This document shows positions 44,800 to 55,879 of a stretch of DNA of 64,000 nt, one piece after another. Below the pieces are notes generated by a model. It saw only the letters and a program-made list of their open reading frames with translations. It was not told the origin of the DNA and did not search any database. The stretch lies in contig JAUXFT010000004.1 in assembly GCA_030622755.1 (NCBI GenBank), positions 1 to 64,000 on the forward strand, given 5' to 3'. The position numbers and the translations under genes were made by a program. The stretch is from Aestuariirhabdus sp. (GTDB lineage: Bacteria; Pseudomonadota; Gammaproteobacteria; Pseudomonadales; Aestuariirhabdaceae). The first letter of the stretch is position 1. Every line of letters begins with the position of its first letter.

Positions 44800-46017
44800 A
44801 TGAAACGAGTAGTGATCACCGGCCTTGGCATTGTTTCCTGCATCGGCACTGACATCGACCAGGTACTGACGTCCCTGAAAGAAGGGAAGTCGGGCCTGCG
44901 CTTTCAGGAAACCTATAAAGAAATGGGCTTTCGCAGTCATGTCGCCGGCACCATAGATATTGACTTCAAGGAGCACATAGAACGCAAGCAATTGCGATTT
45001 ATGGGCGATGCGGCCGCCTACGCTTATATTTCAATGCAGCAATGCGTGGCAGATTCAGGCCTAAGCGAAGAACAGGTTTCAAATCCTCGCACCGGTCTTA
45101 TTGCCGGCTCCGGCGGTGCATCTTCCGCCAATCTGGTAGAAGCGGCGGATATTCTCAGGGAAAAAGGCCTGAAACGAATAGGCCCCTATCGAGTGACCCA
45201 AACCATGGGCAGCACTGTCTCAGCCTGCGTGGCCACCCCCTTCAAAATCAAGGGCATTAATTACTCTATCTCTTCTGCCTGCGCGACCAGCGCCCATTGC
45301 ATCGGTAGCGCCATGGAGCAAATCCAGCTGGGTAAGCAGGATGTTGTCTTTGCCGGTGGCGGCGAGGAAGAACACTGGTCCCTGAGCTCGATCTTTGACG
45401 CCATGGGCGCGTTGTCCACCAAATACAATGACACCCCGGAACAGGCCTCACGCGCCTACGATGCCAATCGGGATGGTTTTGTTATCTCCGGCGGTGGCGG
45501 CATGATAGTGGTTGAAGAACTGGAACATGCCAAAGCCAGGGGCGCTAAAATCTACGCTGAACTGGTTGGCTATGGCGCCACCTCAGACGGCTATGACATG
45601 GTTGCCCCCAGTGGTGAAGGGGCTGTTCGCTGCATGAAACAAGCCATGGCTACGGTGGAAGGTGATATCGACTATATCAACTCCCACGGCACCTCAACAC
45701 CCGCGGGCGACATCCAGGAACTCAAGGCTATCAAGGAAACCTTTGGCGATAACAGCCCGATGATTAGCTCAACAAAATCCCTGAGCGGTCACTCACTTGG
45801 CGCAACCGGTGTGCAAGAGGCTATTTACAGCATGCTGATGATGAAGCACAACTTCGTTTGCGCCTCGGCCAATATCGAGACGCTGGACCCGGCAGCCGAA
45901 GGCCTGAACATTGTTCGCCAGCGCAAGGACGATGTCACCATCAACCGCGCCATGTCGAATAGTTTCGGTTTTGGTGGTACCAATGCCAGCCTGATATTCC
46001 AAAAATATCAGGATTAG
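44800..46017 (+). CDS. fabB: 3-oxoacyl-ACP synthase I
   Basis: A 405-residue KAS I. It has [15 protein letters not shown] at the N-terminus, the nucleophile Cys in [12 protein letters not shown] (about 163), [11 protein letters not shown] (His) and [12 protein letters not shown] (His), and the closing [14 protein letters not shown]. It elongates cis-unsaturated acyl-ACP made by FabA. It follows fabA closely on the same strand, with GAGGAA before the ATG, and is convergent with moeA, 6 bp apart. Confidence 0.97.
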   Translation: MKRVVITGLGIVSCIGTDIDQVLTSLKEGKSGLRFQETYKEMGFRSHVAGTIDIDFKEHIERKQLRFMGDAAAYAYISMQQCVADSGLSEEQVSNPRTGLIAGSGGASSANLVEAADILREKGLKRIGPYRVTQTMGSTVSACVATPFKIKGINYSISSACATSAHCIGSAMEQIQLGKQDVVFAGGGEEEHWSLSSIFDAMGALSTKYNDTPEQASRAYDANRDGFVISGGGGMIVVEELEHAKARGAKIYAELVGYGATSDGYDMVAPSGEGAVRCMKQAMATVEGDIDYINSHGTSTPAGDIQELKAIKETFGDNSPMISSTKSLSGHSLGATGVQEAIYSMLMMKHNFVCASANIETLDPAAEGLNIVRQRKDDVTINRAMSNSFGFGGTNASLIFQKYQD

Positions 46018-46023
46018 GCTTTT

Positions 46024-47232
46024 TCACCCCAATAACCTATCAAACAGCAACACCTCAACCGGCTCACCTTTCTCAAAGGTGAGCCCGGGAGGAATCACCA
46101 CCAGGCAATTAGCCCAACTGGTAGAAGCCAGTACCCCTGAACTCTGATTGCTGTAACGCAGCACTTCCCTGCCCGTCGCTGTTTCCACCACCCTGGCCCG
46201 CACATATTCCTGGCGACTGCCGGCACGCCGGCAATCAAATCCCGCCGCCACCGTCATCGAACCGTTTTCAACATCCCGCTGGCCTGCGCAGGCCAGCAAA
46301 TAGGGACGCGCTACCAGGCAAAAGGTAACAAACACTGAGGCAGGGTTACCCGGCAAGCCAAAAAACGGCACCTCACCTACAAGCCCAAACGCCAGCGGTT
46401 TACCCGGCTTGATGTTGAGCTTCCACAGTGCCAGTGAGCCCAGTGACTCGACGGCGGGCTTAACATGGTCCTCCTCCCCCACCGACACACCCCCCGAGGA
46501 AATCAGCACATCAACCTCCGCTGATAGATCTTGCAGCTGCTGCCGGGTACTGTCGAAACTGTCCGGAATAATCCCGCCATCCACCACATCGCAACCCAGT
46601 CGTGTTAACAGCGCGGCCAGCATAAAGCGATTGGAATTGTAAATCTGGCCATCGGATAGCGGCTGCCCCGGCTCAACCAATTCACTGCCTGTGGACACCA
46701 CCCCCACTTTCAGGCGGCGGTATACCGGCACCTCGAGCGCACCTATGGAAGCCAGTAAACCGATATCCTGGGGTTGCAACTGCCGACCCCGGCTCAAGAC
46801 CAGCGCTCCAGCGGCAATATCCTGGCCGCGCAGACGAATATGCTGTCCGGGCTTACACGCATCATCAACAATACGCAGTTGATCGCCTTCTCGCCGGGTA
46901 TTCTCCTGCATCACTACGGTATCAGCACCCGCAGGGACAGGCGCCCCGGTAAATATTCTCGCCACCGTATTCGGTGTCAATACAGTGCCTGCCGCGCCCG
47001 CTACAATGCGCTGACTGATGGGCAGCAGCGTATTATCGTTGGCATCCTGATGGCGCAGTGCATAGCCGTCCATCGCACTGTTATCACAGGGCGGGACGTC
47101 AATCGATGACCGTTGATCCGCCGCCAGCACGCGCCCCAAACCATCGGCCAAGCGCACGATTTCCGTCGCCCGCACTGGCTTGGCGGCGGCCAGTATGACA
47201 TCGAGGGCTTGCTCAATTGGCATCAGCGCCAT
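46024..47232 (-). CDS. moeA: Molybdopterin molybdotransferase MoeA
   Basis: A 402-residue MoeA. It has the N-terminal PCDNSAMDGYALR, the domain III segment VVSTGSELV...G-Q-I-Y-N-S-N, VLISSGGVSVGEEDHV and the molybdate-binding region FGLPGNPASVFVTF. It inserts molybdate into adenylylated molybdopterin in the cytosol. It is 2 bp after moaB and so part of the same transcript. Confidence 0.96.
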   Translation of the reverse strand: MALMPIEQALDVILAAAKPVRATEIVRLADGLGRVLAADQRSSIDVPPCDNSAMDGYALRHQDANDNTLLPISQRIVAGAAGTVLTPNTVARIFTGAPVPAGADTVVMQENTRREGDQLRIVDDACKPGQHIRLRGQDIAAGALVLSRGRQLQPQDIGLLASIGALEVPVYRRLKVGVVSTGSELVEPGQPLSDGQIYNSNRFMLAALLTRLGCDVVDGGIIPDSFDSTRQQLQDLSAEVDVLISSGGVSVGEEDHVKPAVESLGSLALWKLNIKPGKPLAFGLVGEVPFFGLPGNPASVFVTFCLVARPYLLACAGQRDVENGSMTVAAGFDCRRAGSRQEYVRARVVETATGREVLRYSNQSSGVLASTSWANCLVVIPPGLTFEKGEPVEVLLFDRLLG

Positions 47233-47234
47233 AC

Positions 47235-47771
47235 TTAATCGCCCTGTTGTCCAGCACGGGTTTTCAGCACCCCGACAAAATTACAGGGCCGACAACTACT
47301 GTCCAGTTGCTCGCGAATGATTTTGCCCCAGGCCGTTTCACAGGCGCCGGTTGACCCCGGCATACAAAACATCAGGGTCTCATTGGCCAGCCCCGCGATT
47401 GCCCGCGATTGCACTGTTGAGGTGCCAATTTCCTGGTAAGACAACTGCCTGAACAGCTCACCAAAACCCTCCACTGTTTTATCAAACAGCACGCTGACGG
47501 CTTCCGGCGTGGAATCGCGACCACTAAAACCGGTACCGCCGGTAATTAAAACGACCTGCACCGCAGGGTCGGCAATCCACCGGGACACGGTGGCACGAAT
47601 ACGGTAGATATCGTCGATCACTATTTGCTTATCGGCAAGCTGATGGCTATCGGCTTGCAACGCCTGCACCAGGAACTGCCCCGAGGTGTCATTTTCTTCA
47701 GTGCGTGTATCTGATACTGTCAATACGGCAATTTGCAAGAACTGTCGCTCAGCAAAGACTGCTTTGCTCAT
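47235..47771 (-). CDS. moaB: Molybdenum cofactor biosynthesis protein MoaB
   Basis: A 178-residue MoaB/Mog-like protein. It has AVLTVSDTRTEENDTSG near the N-terminus, VLITGGTGFSGRDSTPEAV in the middle, and F-C-M-P-G-S-T-G-A-C towards the end. It would adenylylate molybdopterin (MogA/MoaB family). Its start lies 23 bp inside the end of the upstream RmlD-like gene and it is followed by moeA, indicating one operon. Confidence 0.94.
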   Translation of the reverse strand: MSKAVFAERQFLQIAVLTVSDTRTEENDTSGQFLVQALQADSHQLADKQIVIDDIYRIRATVSRWIADPAVQVVLITGGTGFSGRDSTPEAVSVLFDKTVEGFGELFRQLSYQEIGTSTVQSRAIAGLANETLMFCMPGSTGACETAWGKIIREQLDSSCRPCNFVGVLKTRAGQQGD

Positions 47772-48615
47772 TTACTTCTCCTTCAAAAACTTGTTGAACT
47801 ACTGCGCCAATAGAGGATCGCCAGGGCAACTGCCTGACGCCAAAGGTACTGCGGATCTTATCGCAATTGAGCAGCGGCCGGGGCCATTCGACATCCCGTT
47901 CGGTAGCAATATCCAGGCTCAGTTTCAACGCCTCCACATCGAGATACTGTGAAGCAACCGCCAAACTGGTTTCCGCAAACTGGTAACTGCTGATCGGATC
48001 AGAACTACTATAGTGATAAGTACCCCAGCAATCAGCCCCGCAGCTTAACTGATCAATAATCGCTGACACCACCCGAGCCAGATCCCCAGCCCAGGTAGGA
48101 CTGCACTGACCACCGGTTGAACGCTCCACCACCCCACCGCGACGAAAATCCGCCAACAAACGGGTCAACAGGTTACTGCCTACAGCACTGTAAAGTGGCG
48201 CGGTGCGTAAAATAAGGTGTGAAGGCGCACTGCGCACCAACTCCTCCATGCGCCAAAGCATGGCACCAGCCCGACTGGCGGGCGTTGCCGGATCCTCTTC
48301 TCGATGACGGCCACCATCGAGACCATCAAACACCTGGCTACCTGATAGCTGAAGAATGGGTAAGCCCCTGCGCGCACAAACCTTAACCAGGAGCGCCAGC
48401 GTTTCCAGAATGGCGTCATCAAAACGGATAAGGCTTTCAAGCCCCATAGCTGTCACCACCATGCCGGCCGCCGAGGTCGATAACAGCTGCTCCAATTGAG
48501 GCTCGGCCTGGCATTGATCAGCTGCCGCCACCGCATAGCGACGCTCACGGCGATCAAACTGGGCACCCAGCGCATCGACAAGCTGGAGGCTGGAGGAAAT
48601 AACCAGTATTTTCAC
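47749..48615 (-). CDS. RmlD-like sugar-nucleotide-binding protein with degenerate motifs
   Basis: A 288-residue protein with the extended-SDR layout of dTDP-4-dehydrorhamnose reductase (RmlD): strand MKILVISSS at the start, QLSGSQVFDG for the usual L-S-T-D-Y-V-F-D-G, and a C-terminal substrate-domain pattern. However, the glycine-rich NAD(P) motif is replaced by VISSSLQLVDAL, and the Y-x3-K catalytic pair is not seen where it should be (RAGAMLWRMEELV). It may be a non-catalytic relative. It lies between ssb (11 bp upstream) and moaB (overlapping 23 bp); no rhamnose genes are near. Confidence 0.65.
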   Translation of the reverse strand: MKILVISSSLQLVDALGAQFDRRERRYAVAAADQCQAEPQLEQLLSTSAAGMVVTAMGLESLIRFDDAILETLALLVKVCARRGLPILQLSGSQVFDGLDGGRHREEDPATPASRAGAMLWRMEELVRSAPSHLILRTAPLYSAVGSNLLTRLLADFRRGGVVERSTGGQCSPTWAGDLARVVSAIIDQLSCGADCWGTYHYSSSDPISSYQFAETSLAVASQYLDVEALKLSLDIATERDVEWPRPLLNCDKIRSTFGVRQLPWRSSIGAVVQQVFEGEVNEQSSLC

Positions 48616-48626
48616 AGTAGGCTTAT

Positions 48627-49127
48627 TTAGAAAGGAATATCGTCATCAAAATCACCCGGATTGGCTGTCGGAGCGACCGGTGCTTGCGGTGGCTGGGCCT
48701 GGGGCGCTGGAGCGGCCGGTGCTTGCTGGGCCTGCTGCGGCGGCTGGTGTTGTCCCTGTCCCTGATCCTGATAACCACCCTGCTGACCACGGCTATCGAG
48801 CATCTGCATTTCACTGGCAACAATTTCGGTCGAGTAGCGATCCTGCCCGGTATTGGTATCCTGCCATTTGCGGGTGCGCAACGAGCCTTCAATATACACC
48901 TTGGAGCCTTTGCTTAAATATTGACCAGCAATCTCAGCCAGGCGGTTAAAGAAAACCACCCGATGCCACTCTGTGCGCTCCTGTTGCTGGCCGCTCTGCT
49001 TATCTTTCCAGCTCTCCGAAGTCGCCACCGTGATGTTAGTGACGGCATTGCCATTGGGCATTGCACGCTGCTCCGGGTCATTACCCAAATTGCCAATTAA
49101 AATTACTTTATTAATGCCTCGCGCCAT
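48627..49127 (-). CDS. ssb: Single-stranded DNA-binding protein
   Basis: A 166-residue SSB. The OB-fold occupies about 1-110 ([31 protein letters not shown]), then a Gln/Pro/Gly/Ala-rich linker, and the protein-interaction tail ends DDDIPF. The frame is open to 49178, but MARGINKV at 49127 is the conserved start. It is divergent from uvrA, as in many gammaproteobacteria. Confidence 0.97.
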   Translation of the reverse strand: MARGINKVILIGNLGNDPEQRAMPNGNAVTNITVATSESWKDKQSGQQQERTEWHRVVFFNRLAEIAGQYLSKGSKVYIEGSLRTRKWQDTNTGQDRYSTEIVASEMQMLDSRGQQGGYQDQGQGQHQPPQQAQQAPAAPAPQAQPPQAPVAPTANPGDFDDDIPF

Positions 49128-49235
49128 GACCCGTCTCGCTGTATTTAATGAAATATCTGATGCTGGAACTATACCCAATCCACTGCGGCTATACCATACA
49201 TAGCGCGGGCATCTTTCAATAAATCAACTTTAGTT

Positions 49236-49265
49236 TTGCCTAGTACCAGCCAAGCGTTTTATAAT
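49236..49265 (+). promoter_or_regulatory. Probable uvrA promoter
   Basis: TTGCCT at 49236-49241, an 18-bp spacer and a perfect TATAAT at 49260-49265, about 26 nt before the uvrA ATG. No CTGT-N8-ACAG LexA box is visible in the ssb-uvrA intergenic region. Confidence 0.6.
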
Positions 49266-49291
49266 GATCGGTTTGCAGCAGTGGATTCAAT

Positions 49292-52120
49292 ATGGACACC
49301 ATCGTAGTTCGGGGCGCTCGCACTCACAACCTGAAAAACATCGACATCGACATCCCTCGCGACAAGCTGGTGGTTATCACCGGACTGTCCGGTTCAGGAA
49401 AATCCTCGCTCGCTTTTGACACCTTGTACGCCGAGGGACAGCGCCGCTATGTGGAGTCGCTGTCGACCTATGCCCGCCAGTTCCTGTCGATGATGGAGAA
49501 GCCTGACATCGATCATATTGAGGGCTTGTCGCCAGCTATTTCCATTGAGCAGAAGTCCACCTCTCATAATCCCCGCTCCACTGTAGGCACGATTACTGAA
49601 ATTTATGACTACCTGCGACTGCTGTTTGCCCGGGTAGGCGAGCCCCGCTGCCCTGAACACAACGCCCCCCTGGAGGCCCAGACCATCAGTCAAATGGTCG
49701 ATACGGTACTGGCACTCCCGGAGGGGAGCAAATTGATGCTGCTGGCACCCGTGCTTCGCGATCGCAAAGGTGAGCACCTGCATGTCTTCGAGCAGTTGCG
49801 CGCCGCCGGCTTTGTTCGCGCCCGCATAGATGGCGTGGTGGTCGACCTCGATGACACGCCTGAACTGGAAAAAAACAAGAAGCACAGCATAGAGGTGGTG
49901 GTCGATCGCTTCAAGGTGCGTGACGACCTGCAGATACGACTGGCGGAATCCTTCGAAACGGCCATTGAACTCACCAGCGGTATAGCCACTATCAGCTATA
50001 TGGATGAAGAGCAGGGAGAAGATTTACTGTTTTCCTCCCTGTTTGCCTGCCCCCAATGCGGTTATAGCATTAGCGAACTGGAACCCCGCCTGTTCTCCTT
50101 CAATAACCCAGCCGGCGCCTGTGGCGGCTGTGATGGCCTGGGCGTGAAGCAATATTTCGATGAATCACGCATCGTCTTGCACCCGGAGGCCAGCCTCTCC
50201 GAGGGAGCTATCCGCGGTTGGGATCGGCGCAGTGTATATTATTTCCATATGTTAAATTCACTGGCAGCGCATTACGGCTTTGATATTGATACGCCTTACA
50301 ACACACTGGGCAAGAAATACCAGAAAATCATCCTGTTTGGATCGGGCACTGACAAAATCGACTTCACTTACATCAACGATCGCGGCGACACCTTCCAGCG
50401 CAACCATCGCTTTGAGGGCATTATTCCCAATATGGAACGCCGTTACCGCGACACGGAATCGCAGATGGTACGCGAGGAGCTAAGTAAGTTTGTTAGCACC
50501 CAGTCCTGCCCCGACTGTGATGGCACCCGCCTGAAAAGTGAAGCGCGGCACGTGTATATAAAAGACCGTGACCTGCCATCCCTCACCGCCATGCCGGTAG
50601 GTGAGGCTCGGGATTATTTCGCCGCCCTGAAACTACCGGGGCGACAGGGGAAAATCGCTGACAAAATTCTCAAGGAGCTACGCGACCGCTTTACCTTTCT
50701 GGTCGATGTCGGCCTCAACTACCTGACCCTCGATCGCAGTGCCGAAACCCTGTCCGGCGGCGAAGCCCAGCGTATTCGGCTGGCCAGCCAGATCGGCGCT
50801 GGCCTGGTCGGGGTAATGTATATCCTCGATGAGCCGTCTATAGGGCTGCACCAACGTGATAACGAGCGCCTGCTCAATACCCTGACCCATCTGCGCGACC
50901 TGGGCAATACCGTTATTGTTGTTGAACACGATGAAGAAGCCATTCGTAATGCCGACCATATTATTGATATCGGCCCGGGCGCCGGTGTCCACGGTGGTGA
51001 AGTCGTTGCCGAAGGCAGCTACAGCAAAATCATCAAATCAAAAAAATCCCTGACCGGCCAATACTTATCTGGCAAAAAATCCATCGCCATACCCAAACAG
51101 CGCATACCTTATGACAGCGATCGCCAACTGGTACTCAGCGGCGCCACCGGCAACAACCTGCAAGCGGTAACGCTAAGCATACCGCTGGGCTTGATGACCT
51201 GTGTTACCGGCGTTTCTGGTTCGGGTAAATCAACCCTGGTTAACAGCACCCTCTACCCTATCGCTGCCACCGCATTAAACGGTGCCACCACACTGACACC
51301 CTCACCCTATGAAGACATCAGCGGGCTGGATCAAGTCGATAAATGCATTGATATCGACCAGGGCGCCATTGGTAGAACCCCGCGCTCCAATCCCGCCACT
51401 TATACCGGCATCTTCACCCCGATTCGGGAGTTGTTTGCAGGCGGCCAGGAAGCGCGCTCCAGAGGCTACAAACCGGGGCGATTCAGTTTTAATGTTAAAG
51501 GGGGGCGTTGCGAAGCCTGTCAGGGCGATGGCGTGACCAAAGTAGAAATGCATTTCCTGCCTGACATCTACGTTCCCTGCGATATCTGCAAGGGCAAGCG
51601 CTATAACCGTGAAACACTGGAAATCCGCTATAAAGGAAAAACCATTCACGAAGTGCTGGACCTGACCGTAGAAGATGCCAATGAGTTTTTCACCAATGTC
51701 CCGTCAATTGCTAAAAAACTGCAGACACTGATGGATGTCGGGCTGTCCTATATTCGTCTCGGGCAGGCGGCCACCACCTTGTCGGGGGGTGAAGCCCAGC
51801 GGATCAAACTGTCCAAGGAACTATCCAAACGCGATACCGGCAAAACGCTGTATATCCTCGATGAACCGACCACGGGCTTACATTTCCACGATATTCAGCA
51901 ATTACTCAACGTCCTGCATCGTCTGCGCGATCACGGCAATACCATCGTGGTGATCGAACACAATCTGGATGTAATCAAGACGGCTGACTGGGTGGTCGAT
52001 CTGGGGCCGGAGGGCGGCAGTGGTGGCGGTACGATTATCGCCACCGGCACCCCGGAAACCGTAGCAAAAACCAAGGCGTCACACACCGGGCGGTTCCTGC
52101 AAGCCATGCTGGCCAAATAA
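49292..52120 (+). CDS. uvrA: Excinuclease ABC subunit A
   Basis: A 942-residue UvrA. It has two ABC ATPase halves: Walker [15 protein letters not shown] near the N-terminus and [14 protein letters not shown] in the second half, each with an LSGGEAQRI signature and an ILDEPS/T-type Walker B. Zinc modules CPQCGYSI...CGGCDG and CEACQGDG...CDICKGK are present. It recognises DNA lesions with UvrB in nucleotide excision repair. Length and motif set are complete. Confidence 0.98.
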   Translation: MDTIVVRGARTHNLKNIDIDIPRDKLVVITGLSGSGKSSLAFDTLYAEGQRRYVESLSTYARQFLSMMEKPDIDHIEGLSPAISIEQKSTSHNPRSTVGTITEIYDYLRLLFARVGEPRCPEHNAPLEAQTISQMVDTVLALPEGSKLMLLAPVLRDRKGEHLHVFEQLRAAGFVRARIDGVVVDLDDTPELEKNKKHSIEVVVDRFKVRDDLQIRLAESFETAIELTSGIATISYMDEEQGEDLLFSSLFACPQCGYSISELEPRLFSFNNPAGACGGCDGLGVKQYFDESRIVLHPEASLSEGAIRGWDRRSVYYFHMLNSLAAHYGFDIDTPYNTLGKKYQKIILFGSGTDKIDFTYINDRGDTFQRNHRFEGIIPNMERRYRDTESQMVREELSKFVSTQSCPDCDGTRLKSEARHVYIKDRDLPSLTAMPVGEARDYFAALKLPGRQGKIADKILKELRDRFTFLVDVGLNYLTLDRSAETLSGGEAQRIRLASQIGAGLVGVMYILDEPSIGLHQRDNERLLNTLTHLRDLGNTVIVVEHDEEAIRNADHIIDIGPGAGVHGGEVVAEGSYSKIIKSKKSLTGQYLSGKKSIAIPKQRIPYDSDRQLVLSGATGNNLQAVTLSIPLGLMTCVTGVSGSGKSTLVNSTLYPIAATALNGATTLTPSPYEDISGLDQVDKCIDIDQGAIGRTPRSNPATYTGIFTPIRELFAGGQEARSRGYKPGRFSFNVKGGRCEACQGDGVTKVEMHFLPDIYVPCDICKGKRYNRETLEIRYKGKTIHEVLDLTVEDANEFFTNVPSIAKKLQTLMDVGLSYIRLGQAATTLSGGEAQRIKLSKELSKRDTGKTLYILDEPTTGLHFHDIQQLLNVLHRLRDHGNTIVVIEHNLDVIKTADWVVDLGPEGGSGGGTIIATGTPETVAKTKASHTGRFLQAMLAK

Positions 52121-52200
52121 TGCTTTAATAGTTCTCTTGTCAGCAGCCGCTAAAGTATTTTATTCTGCCGCTTTGCTTTTAATAATAACAGGAACGCCCC

Positions 52201-53697
52201 GTGACCTATTCCCTGCCTGAATCCCACCTTCGCCAAAGGTTCCCATTGATTACGCTGTTCATACTGCTGGCAAGCCTGTTAAGCGCTTGTAGCGACGATA
52301 ACAACAGCGGCAACCCGGTTCCCGCTGCAACAATTGATGGCCCCCTTGAGGGCTCGGCAACGATAATCAGTACTTTTTTCGACCTCGACACCCTGGGCTA
52401 CGAACAAGCTGAGTATTTTGTTTCTGGCACCGCCAACGCCTATAGCAATGTCAATGAGCTGGCTTCCGATGGCCTGTGGCAGGTCGAGGCGACAGCACAA
52501 GCCGATTACCTGACCCGTATTGTCGTTATCCGCCCCAGCGACGCGGCGGACTTTAATGGCAGCGTCATGGTCGAGTGGCTCAATGTTAGCGCCGGCTTCG
52601 GTACCGGCCCGGACTGGGGCATGACACACACTGAATTAATCCGCCAAGGCTATGCCTGGGTCGGAGTATCGGCCCAGAAGATTGGCGTAGATGCGCTTAT
52701 CAACGGCAGGGTTGACGCGTTGCTGGGGACAGACACACGCGACCGCTATCAGCAGCTTGTCCACCCCGGCGACAGCTTTTCCTACGATATCTACTCACAA
52801 GTAGGACAGGCAATTAAAAGTCCCGGTGACATCGCCCCGTTAGGTGAGCTGGTAGCAGAACGCCTGATTGCCGCAGGTGAATCCCAATCTGCCAGTCGCA
52901 TGGTAAGCTATATCAATGCCCTGGCTCCTATCCATAACGTCTACGATGGCTACTTTATTCACAGCCGACTGGGTAGCAGCGCACCCCTGGCTCAAGATCC
53001 CCAAGTAGTTATAGCCAGCCCAGGCATCATCAGGGTACGCGATGACCTGCAAACACCCGTGATGATGCTGCAAACCGAGTCCGATTTATTCTTGCTGGGG
53101 TCTTACCCTGATCGCCAGCAGGACAGCCCTCTATTTCGATTGTGGGAAGTAGCCGGCACTGCCCACGCCGACCTTTACACCTTCCTCGACAACCGCTTCG
53201 ATACCGGCAGCAATCCCGCCGTGAGCGCCATCGTCGAAAATGCAGCACCTATTCCGGGCATCATCGACTGTGACAAGCCGGTCAATGCCGGCCCGCAACA
53301 CTTTGTCGCCAACGCAGCGATAGCGGCATTAAACCAATGGCTTATCGATGGTACCGAACCGGCTATAGCCGACCGCCTGACGGTAAGCGATGATGCTGCC
53401 AGCTTTGTTGTCGATGGTCTGGGAAATGTCGAGGGCGGCATTCGAACACCTTATGTCGATGTACCCATTGCCATTCTCTCCGGCGAGGGGCAGTCAGGCA
53501 GCGGGTTTTGCTTCTTATCCGGCACCACCGAACTGTTTGACCTCGCCACCCTCGGCTCACTCTATGCGGATAACAACACCTATATCGCTGCCGTTAATGC
53601 GGCCACTGATGCCGCCGTGGCCAGCGGTTTTATCCTCCCGGCAGATGCCCTGCTGATAAAATCCTATGTTGCCGGCACGGATGTGTTTAATCCCTGA
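52201..53697 (+). CDS. Lipoprotein alpha/beta-hydrolase domain protein (PF20091-like)
   Basis: A 498-residue protein with a GTG start (AGGA about 8 nt upstream). The N-terminal signal has a lipobox, LLSACSDD, so it is probably a lipoprotein. Within the alpha/beta-hydrolase-like domain are the W-L-N-V-S-A-G and W-V-G-V-S-A-Q-K segments, an elbow A-A-G-E-S-Q-S-A-S-R with a candidate nucleophile Ser, and W-E-V-A-G-T-A-H-A-D with a candidate catalytic His. The family (alpha/beta hydrolase domain, PF20091) has few characterised members; substrate unknown. It is followed by a strong bidirectional terminator. Confidence 0.82.
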   Translation: MTYSLPESHLRQRFPLITLFILLASLLSACSDDNNSGNPVPAATIDGPLEGSATIISTFFDLDTLGYEQAEYFVSGTANAYSNVNELASDGLWQVEATAQADYLTRIVVIRPSDAADFNGSVMVEWLNVSAGFGTGPDWGMTHTELIRQGYAWVGVSAQKIGVDALINGRVDALLGTDTRDRYQQLVHPGDSFSYDIYSQVGQAIKSPGDIAPLGELVAERLIAAGESQSASRMVSYINALAPIHNVYDGYFIHSRLGSSAPLAQDPQVVIASPGIIRVRDDLQTPVMMLQTESDLFLLGSYPDRQQDSPLFRLWEVAGTAHADLYTFLDNRFDTGSNPAVSAIVENAAPIPGIIDCDKPVNAGPQHFVANAAIAALNQWLIDGTEPAIADRLTVSDDAASFVVDGLGNVEGGIRTPYVDVPIAILSGEGQSGSGFCFLSGTTELFDLATLGSLYADNNTYIAAVNAATDAAVASGFILPADALLIKSYVAGTDVFNP

Positions 53698-53713
53698 TCG
53701 GTAATTAACAGGC

Positions 53714-53747
53714 ATAAAAAAACCGAGCAAGCAGGCTCGGTTTTTTT
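53714..53747. terminator. Bidirectional rho-independent terminator
   Basis: A7-CCGAGC-aagcag-GCTCGG-T7. The A-run on one side and T-run on the other let it end both the hydrolase transcript (plus) and the ribosomal transcript after rplQ (minus). Confidence 0.92.
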
Positions 53748-53761
53748 ATCTAAGCAGGAAG

Positions 53762-54154
53762 TTAATCCTCGTCGTCATCCTCAAATACATCCACCTGCGG
53801 ACGATCAACCAGCTCGACATAAGCCATGGGGGCTTTGTCGCCCGTGCGAAAGCCGCACTTCATGATACGAATGTAACCGCCAGGGCGATCCTGATAGCGA
53901 GGACCCAGCTCGGTAAATAACTTGCCAACAATCGCTTTACTGCGCGTGCGATCAAAAGCCAGGCGACGATTAGCCACACTATCACTTTTCGCTAAAGTGA
54001 TCAGCGGTTCAGCATAACGACGCAGCTCTTTAGCTTTAGGCACGGTGGTTTTAATCAACTCGTGCTCGAGTAAAGAGGTGGTCATGTTGCGAAACATCGC
54101 TTTGCGGTGCGAGCTGTTTCTGTTTAATTGACGGCCACTATGACGATGACGCAT
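53762..54154 (-). CDS. rplQ: 50S ribosomal protein L17
   Basis: A 130-residue L17: [19 protein letters not shown] at the N-terminus, [11 protein letters not shown], and an acidic tail DVFEDDDED. It is the last gene of the alpha operon, 28 bp after rpoA, and ends just before the terminator. Confidence 0.98.
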   Translation of the reverse strand: MRHRHSGRQLNRNSSHRKAMFRNMTTSLLEHELIKTTVPKAKELRRYAEPLITLAKSDSVANRRLAFDRTRSKAIVGKLFTELGPRYQDRPGGYIRIMKCGFRTGDKAPMAYVELVDRPQVDVFEDDDED

Positions 54155-54182
54155 GGCTACAGTTCCTTAAATTTTTCAGTGA

Positions 54183-55187
54183 TTACGACGCTAACAATTT
54201 GTCGTCGTTTTTCAGACTTGCCGGCGGCCAGTTATCCAGACGCAAACCCAGGGCCAAGCCACGGGAAGCAAGTACATCTTTAATTTCAGTCAGTGACTTC
54301 TTACCCAGATTAGGGGTCTTCAGCAGTTCAACTTCTGTACGCTGAACCAGATCACCGATGTAATAAATATTCTCAGCTTTAAGACAGTTAGCGGAGCGAA
54401 CAGTCAACTCAAGATCATCAACCGGACGCAACAGGATTGGATCAACTTCGTCCTCAACTTCTTCAGGCTCAGATTCTTTTTCGCTTTCCAGGTCAACAAA
54501 TACTGACATCTGCTGCTGGAGAATTGTCGCAGCACGACGAATAGCTTCTTCTGGATCAATAGTACCATTGGTTTCAAGATCTAAAACCAGCTTATCCAAA
54601 TCGGTACGTTGCTCAACACGCGCGTTTTCTACCACATAGGCAACGCGGTGAACCGGGCTAAAAGAAGCATCCAGTTGCAAGCGACCAATACTACGCGTTT
54701 CTTCTTCATCAACCTCGCGAGCGTTGGCAGGTACATAGCCACGGCCACGACTTACCGTCAATTTCATGTCCAGCTTGCCGCTGTCATTCAAGTGGGCAAT
54801 CACATGCTCCGGGTTTTTAATTTCGACTTCATGATCAACCTGAATATCACCCGCTGTGACCGGACCGGCACCTGCTTTACTCAGGGTCAACACAGTCTCT
54901 TCCTTGCCGTGCAGGACAATAGCCACGCCTTTCAAGTTCAACAGGATTTCAATAACATCTTCCTGCACACCTTCAATGGCGCTGTATTCATGTAAAACGC
55001 CATCAATTTCTGCTTCAGTCACGGCGCAACCAGGCATTGAAGATAGCAGGATACGGCGCAATGCGTTTCCTAGCGTGTGACCAAAACCACGCTCCAAAGG
55101 TTCCAACGTTACCTTGGCACGGGTTGTATCGAGAGCATCCACTTCAATAACGCGTGGTGTTAAAAATTCGTTCACTGCACTTTGCAT
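54183..55187 (-). CDS. rpoA: RNA polymerase alpha subunit
   Basis: A 334-residue alpha subunit. The N-terminal domain (dimerisation and assembly, with [20 protein letters not shown]) is joined by an acidic linker ([15 protein letters not shown]) to the C-terminal domain with [13 protein letters not shown] and [16 protein letters not shown], which contacts UP elements and activators. Confidence 0.98.
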   Translation of the reverse strand: MQSAVNEFLTPRVIEVDALDTTRAKVTLEPLERGFGHTLGNALRRILLSSMPGCAVTEAEIDGVLHEYSAIEGVQEDVIEILLNLKGVAIVLHGKEETVLTLSKAGAGPVTAGDIQVDHEVEIKNPEHVIAHLNDSGKLDMKLTVSRGRGYVPANAREVDEEETRSIGRLQLDASFSPVHRVAYVVENARVEQRTDLDKLVLDLETNGTIDPEEAIRRAATILQQQMSVFVDLESEKESEPEEVEDEVDPILLRPVDDLELTVRSANCLKAENIYYIGDLVQRTEVELLKTPNLGKKSLTEIKDVLASRGLALGLRLDNWPPASLKNDDKLLAS

Positions 55188-55232
55188 ATAGGCACCTGTG
55201 TAGTATTAATCCCTGAGTGTCGGCTTTACTAA

Positions 55233-55853
55233 TTACTTAGAGTAGAGCTCAACAATCAAACTTTCGTTAATTTCAGAAGGCAATTCGCCACGATCTGGTA
55301 GTGCCTTGTAGACACCTTCCATCTTGCCACTGGCCACTTCAATCCACTCCGCAGTAGCACGCTGTGCGGCAAGTGCCATTGACTGCTGTATACGCAGTTG
55401 CTTTTGCGCTTTTTCACGAACGGCAATCTGGTCACCAGGTTTAACCTGATAGGAGGCAATGTTAACGACTTTATCGTTAACGGTAATGGCTTTATGGGAA
55501 ACCAGCTGACGTGATTCGGCACGCGTGGAGCCAAAGCCCATACGGTAAACCACATTATCGAGACGACTTTCCAGCAACTGCAGCAGGTTTTCACCGGTTG
55601 CGCCTTTAAGACGAGCAGCTTCCTTATAGTAGTTACGAAATTGCTTTTCCAGCACACCGTAGATACGACGAACTTTCTGCTTTTCTCTAAGCTGAACACC
55701 GTAGTCTGACAGACGAGTACGACGGGCACCGTGCATACCAGGTGCTGATTCTGCTTTACACTTTGAATCCAGAGGGCGCACACCGCTCTTCAAGAACAGG
55801 TCAGTACCTTCTCTTCTGGATAATTTACAAGTTGGGCCTATATATCTAGCCAT
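55233..55853 (-). CDS. rpsD: 30S ribosomal protein S4
   Basis: A 206-residue S4: [19 protein letters not shown] start, [16 protein letters not shown], and an S4 RNA-binding domain with [15 protein letters not shown]4 is a primary 16S rRNA binder and, in gammaproteobacteria, the translational repressor of the alpha operon. It lacks an N-terminal Cys zinc cluster. Confidence 0.98.
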   Translation of the reverse strand: MARYIGPTCKLSRREGTDLFLKSGVRPLDSKCKAESAPGMHGARRTRLSDYGVQLREKQKVRRIYGVLEKQFRNYYKEAARLKGATGENLLQLLESRLDNVVYRMGFGSTRAESRQLVSHKAITVNDKVVNIASYQVKPGDQIAVREKAQKQLRIQQSMALAAQRATAEWIEVASGKMEGVYKALPDRGELPSEINESLIVELYSK

Positions 55854-55879
55854 GTTTGTATTCCTGATCTATTGCTTGA

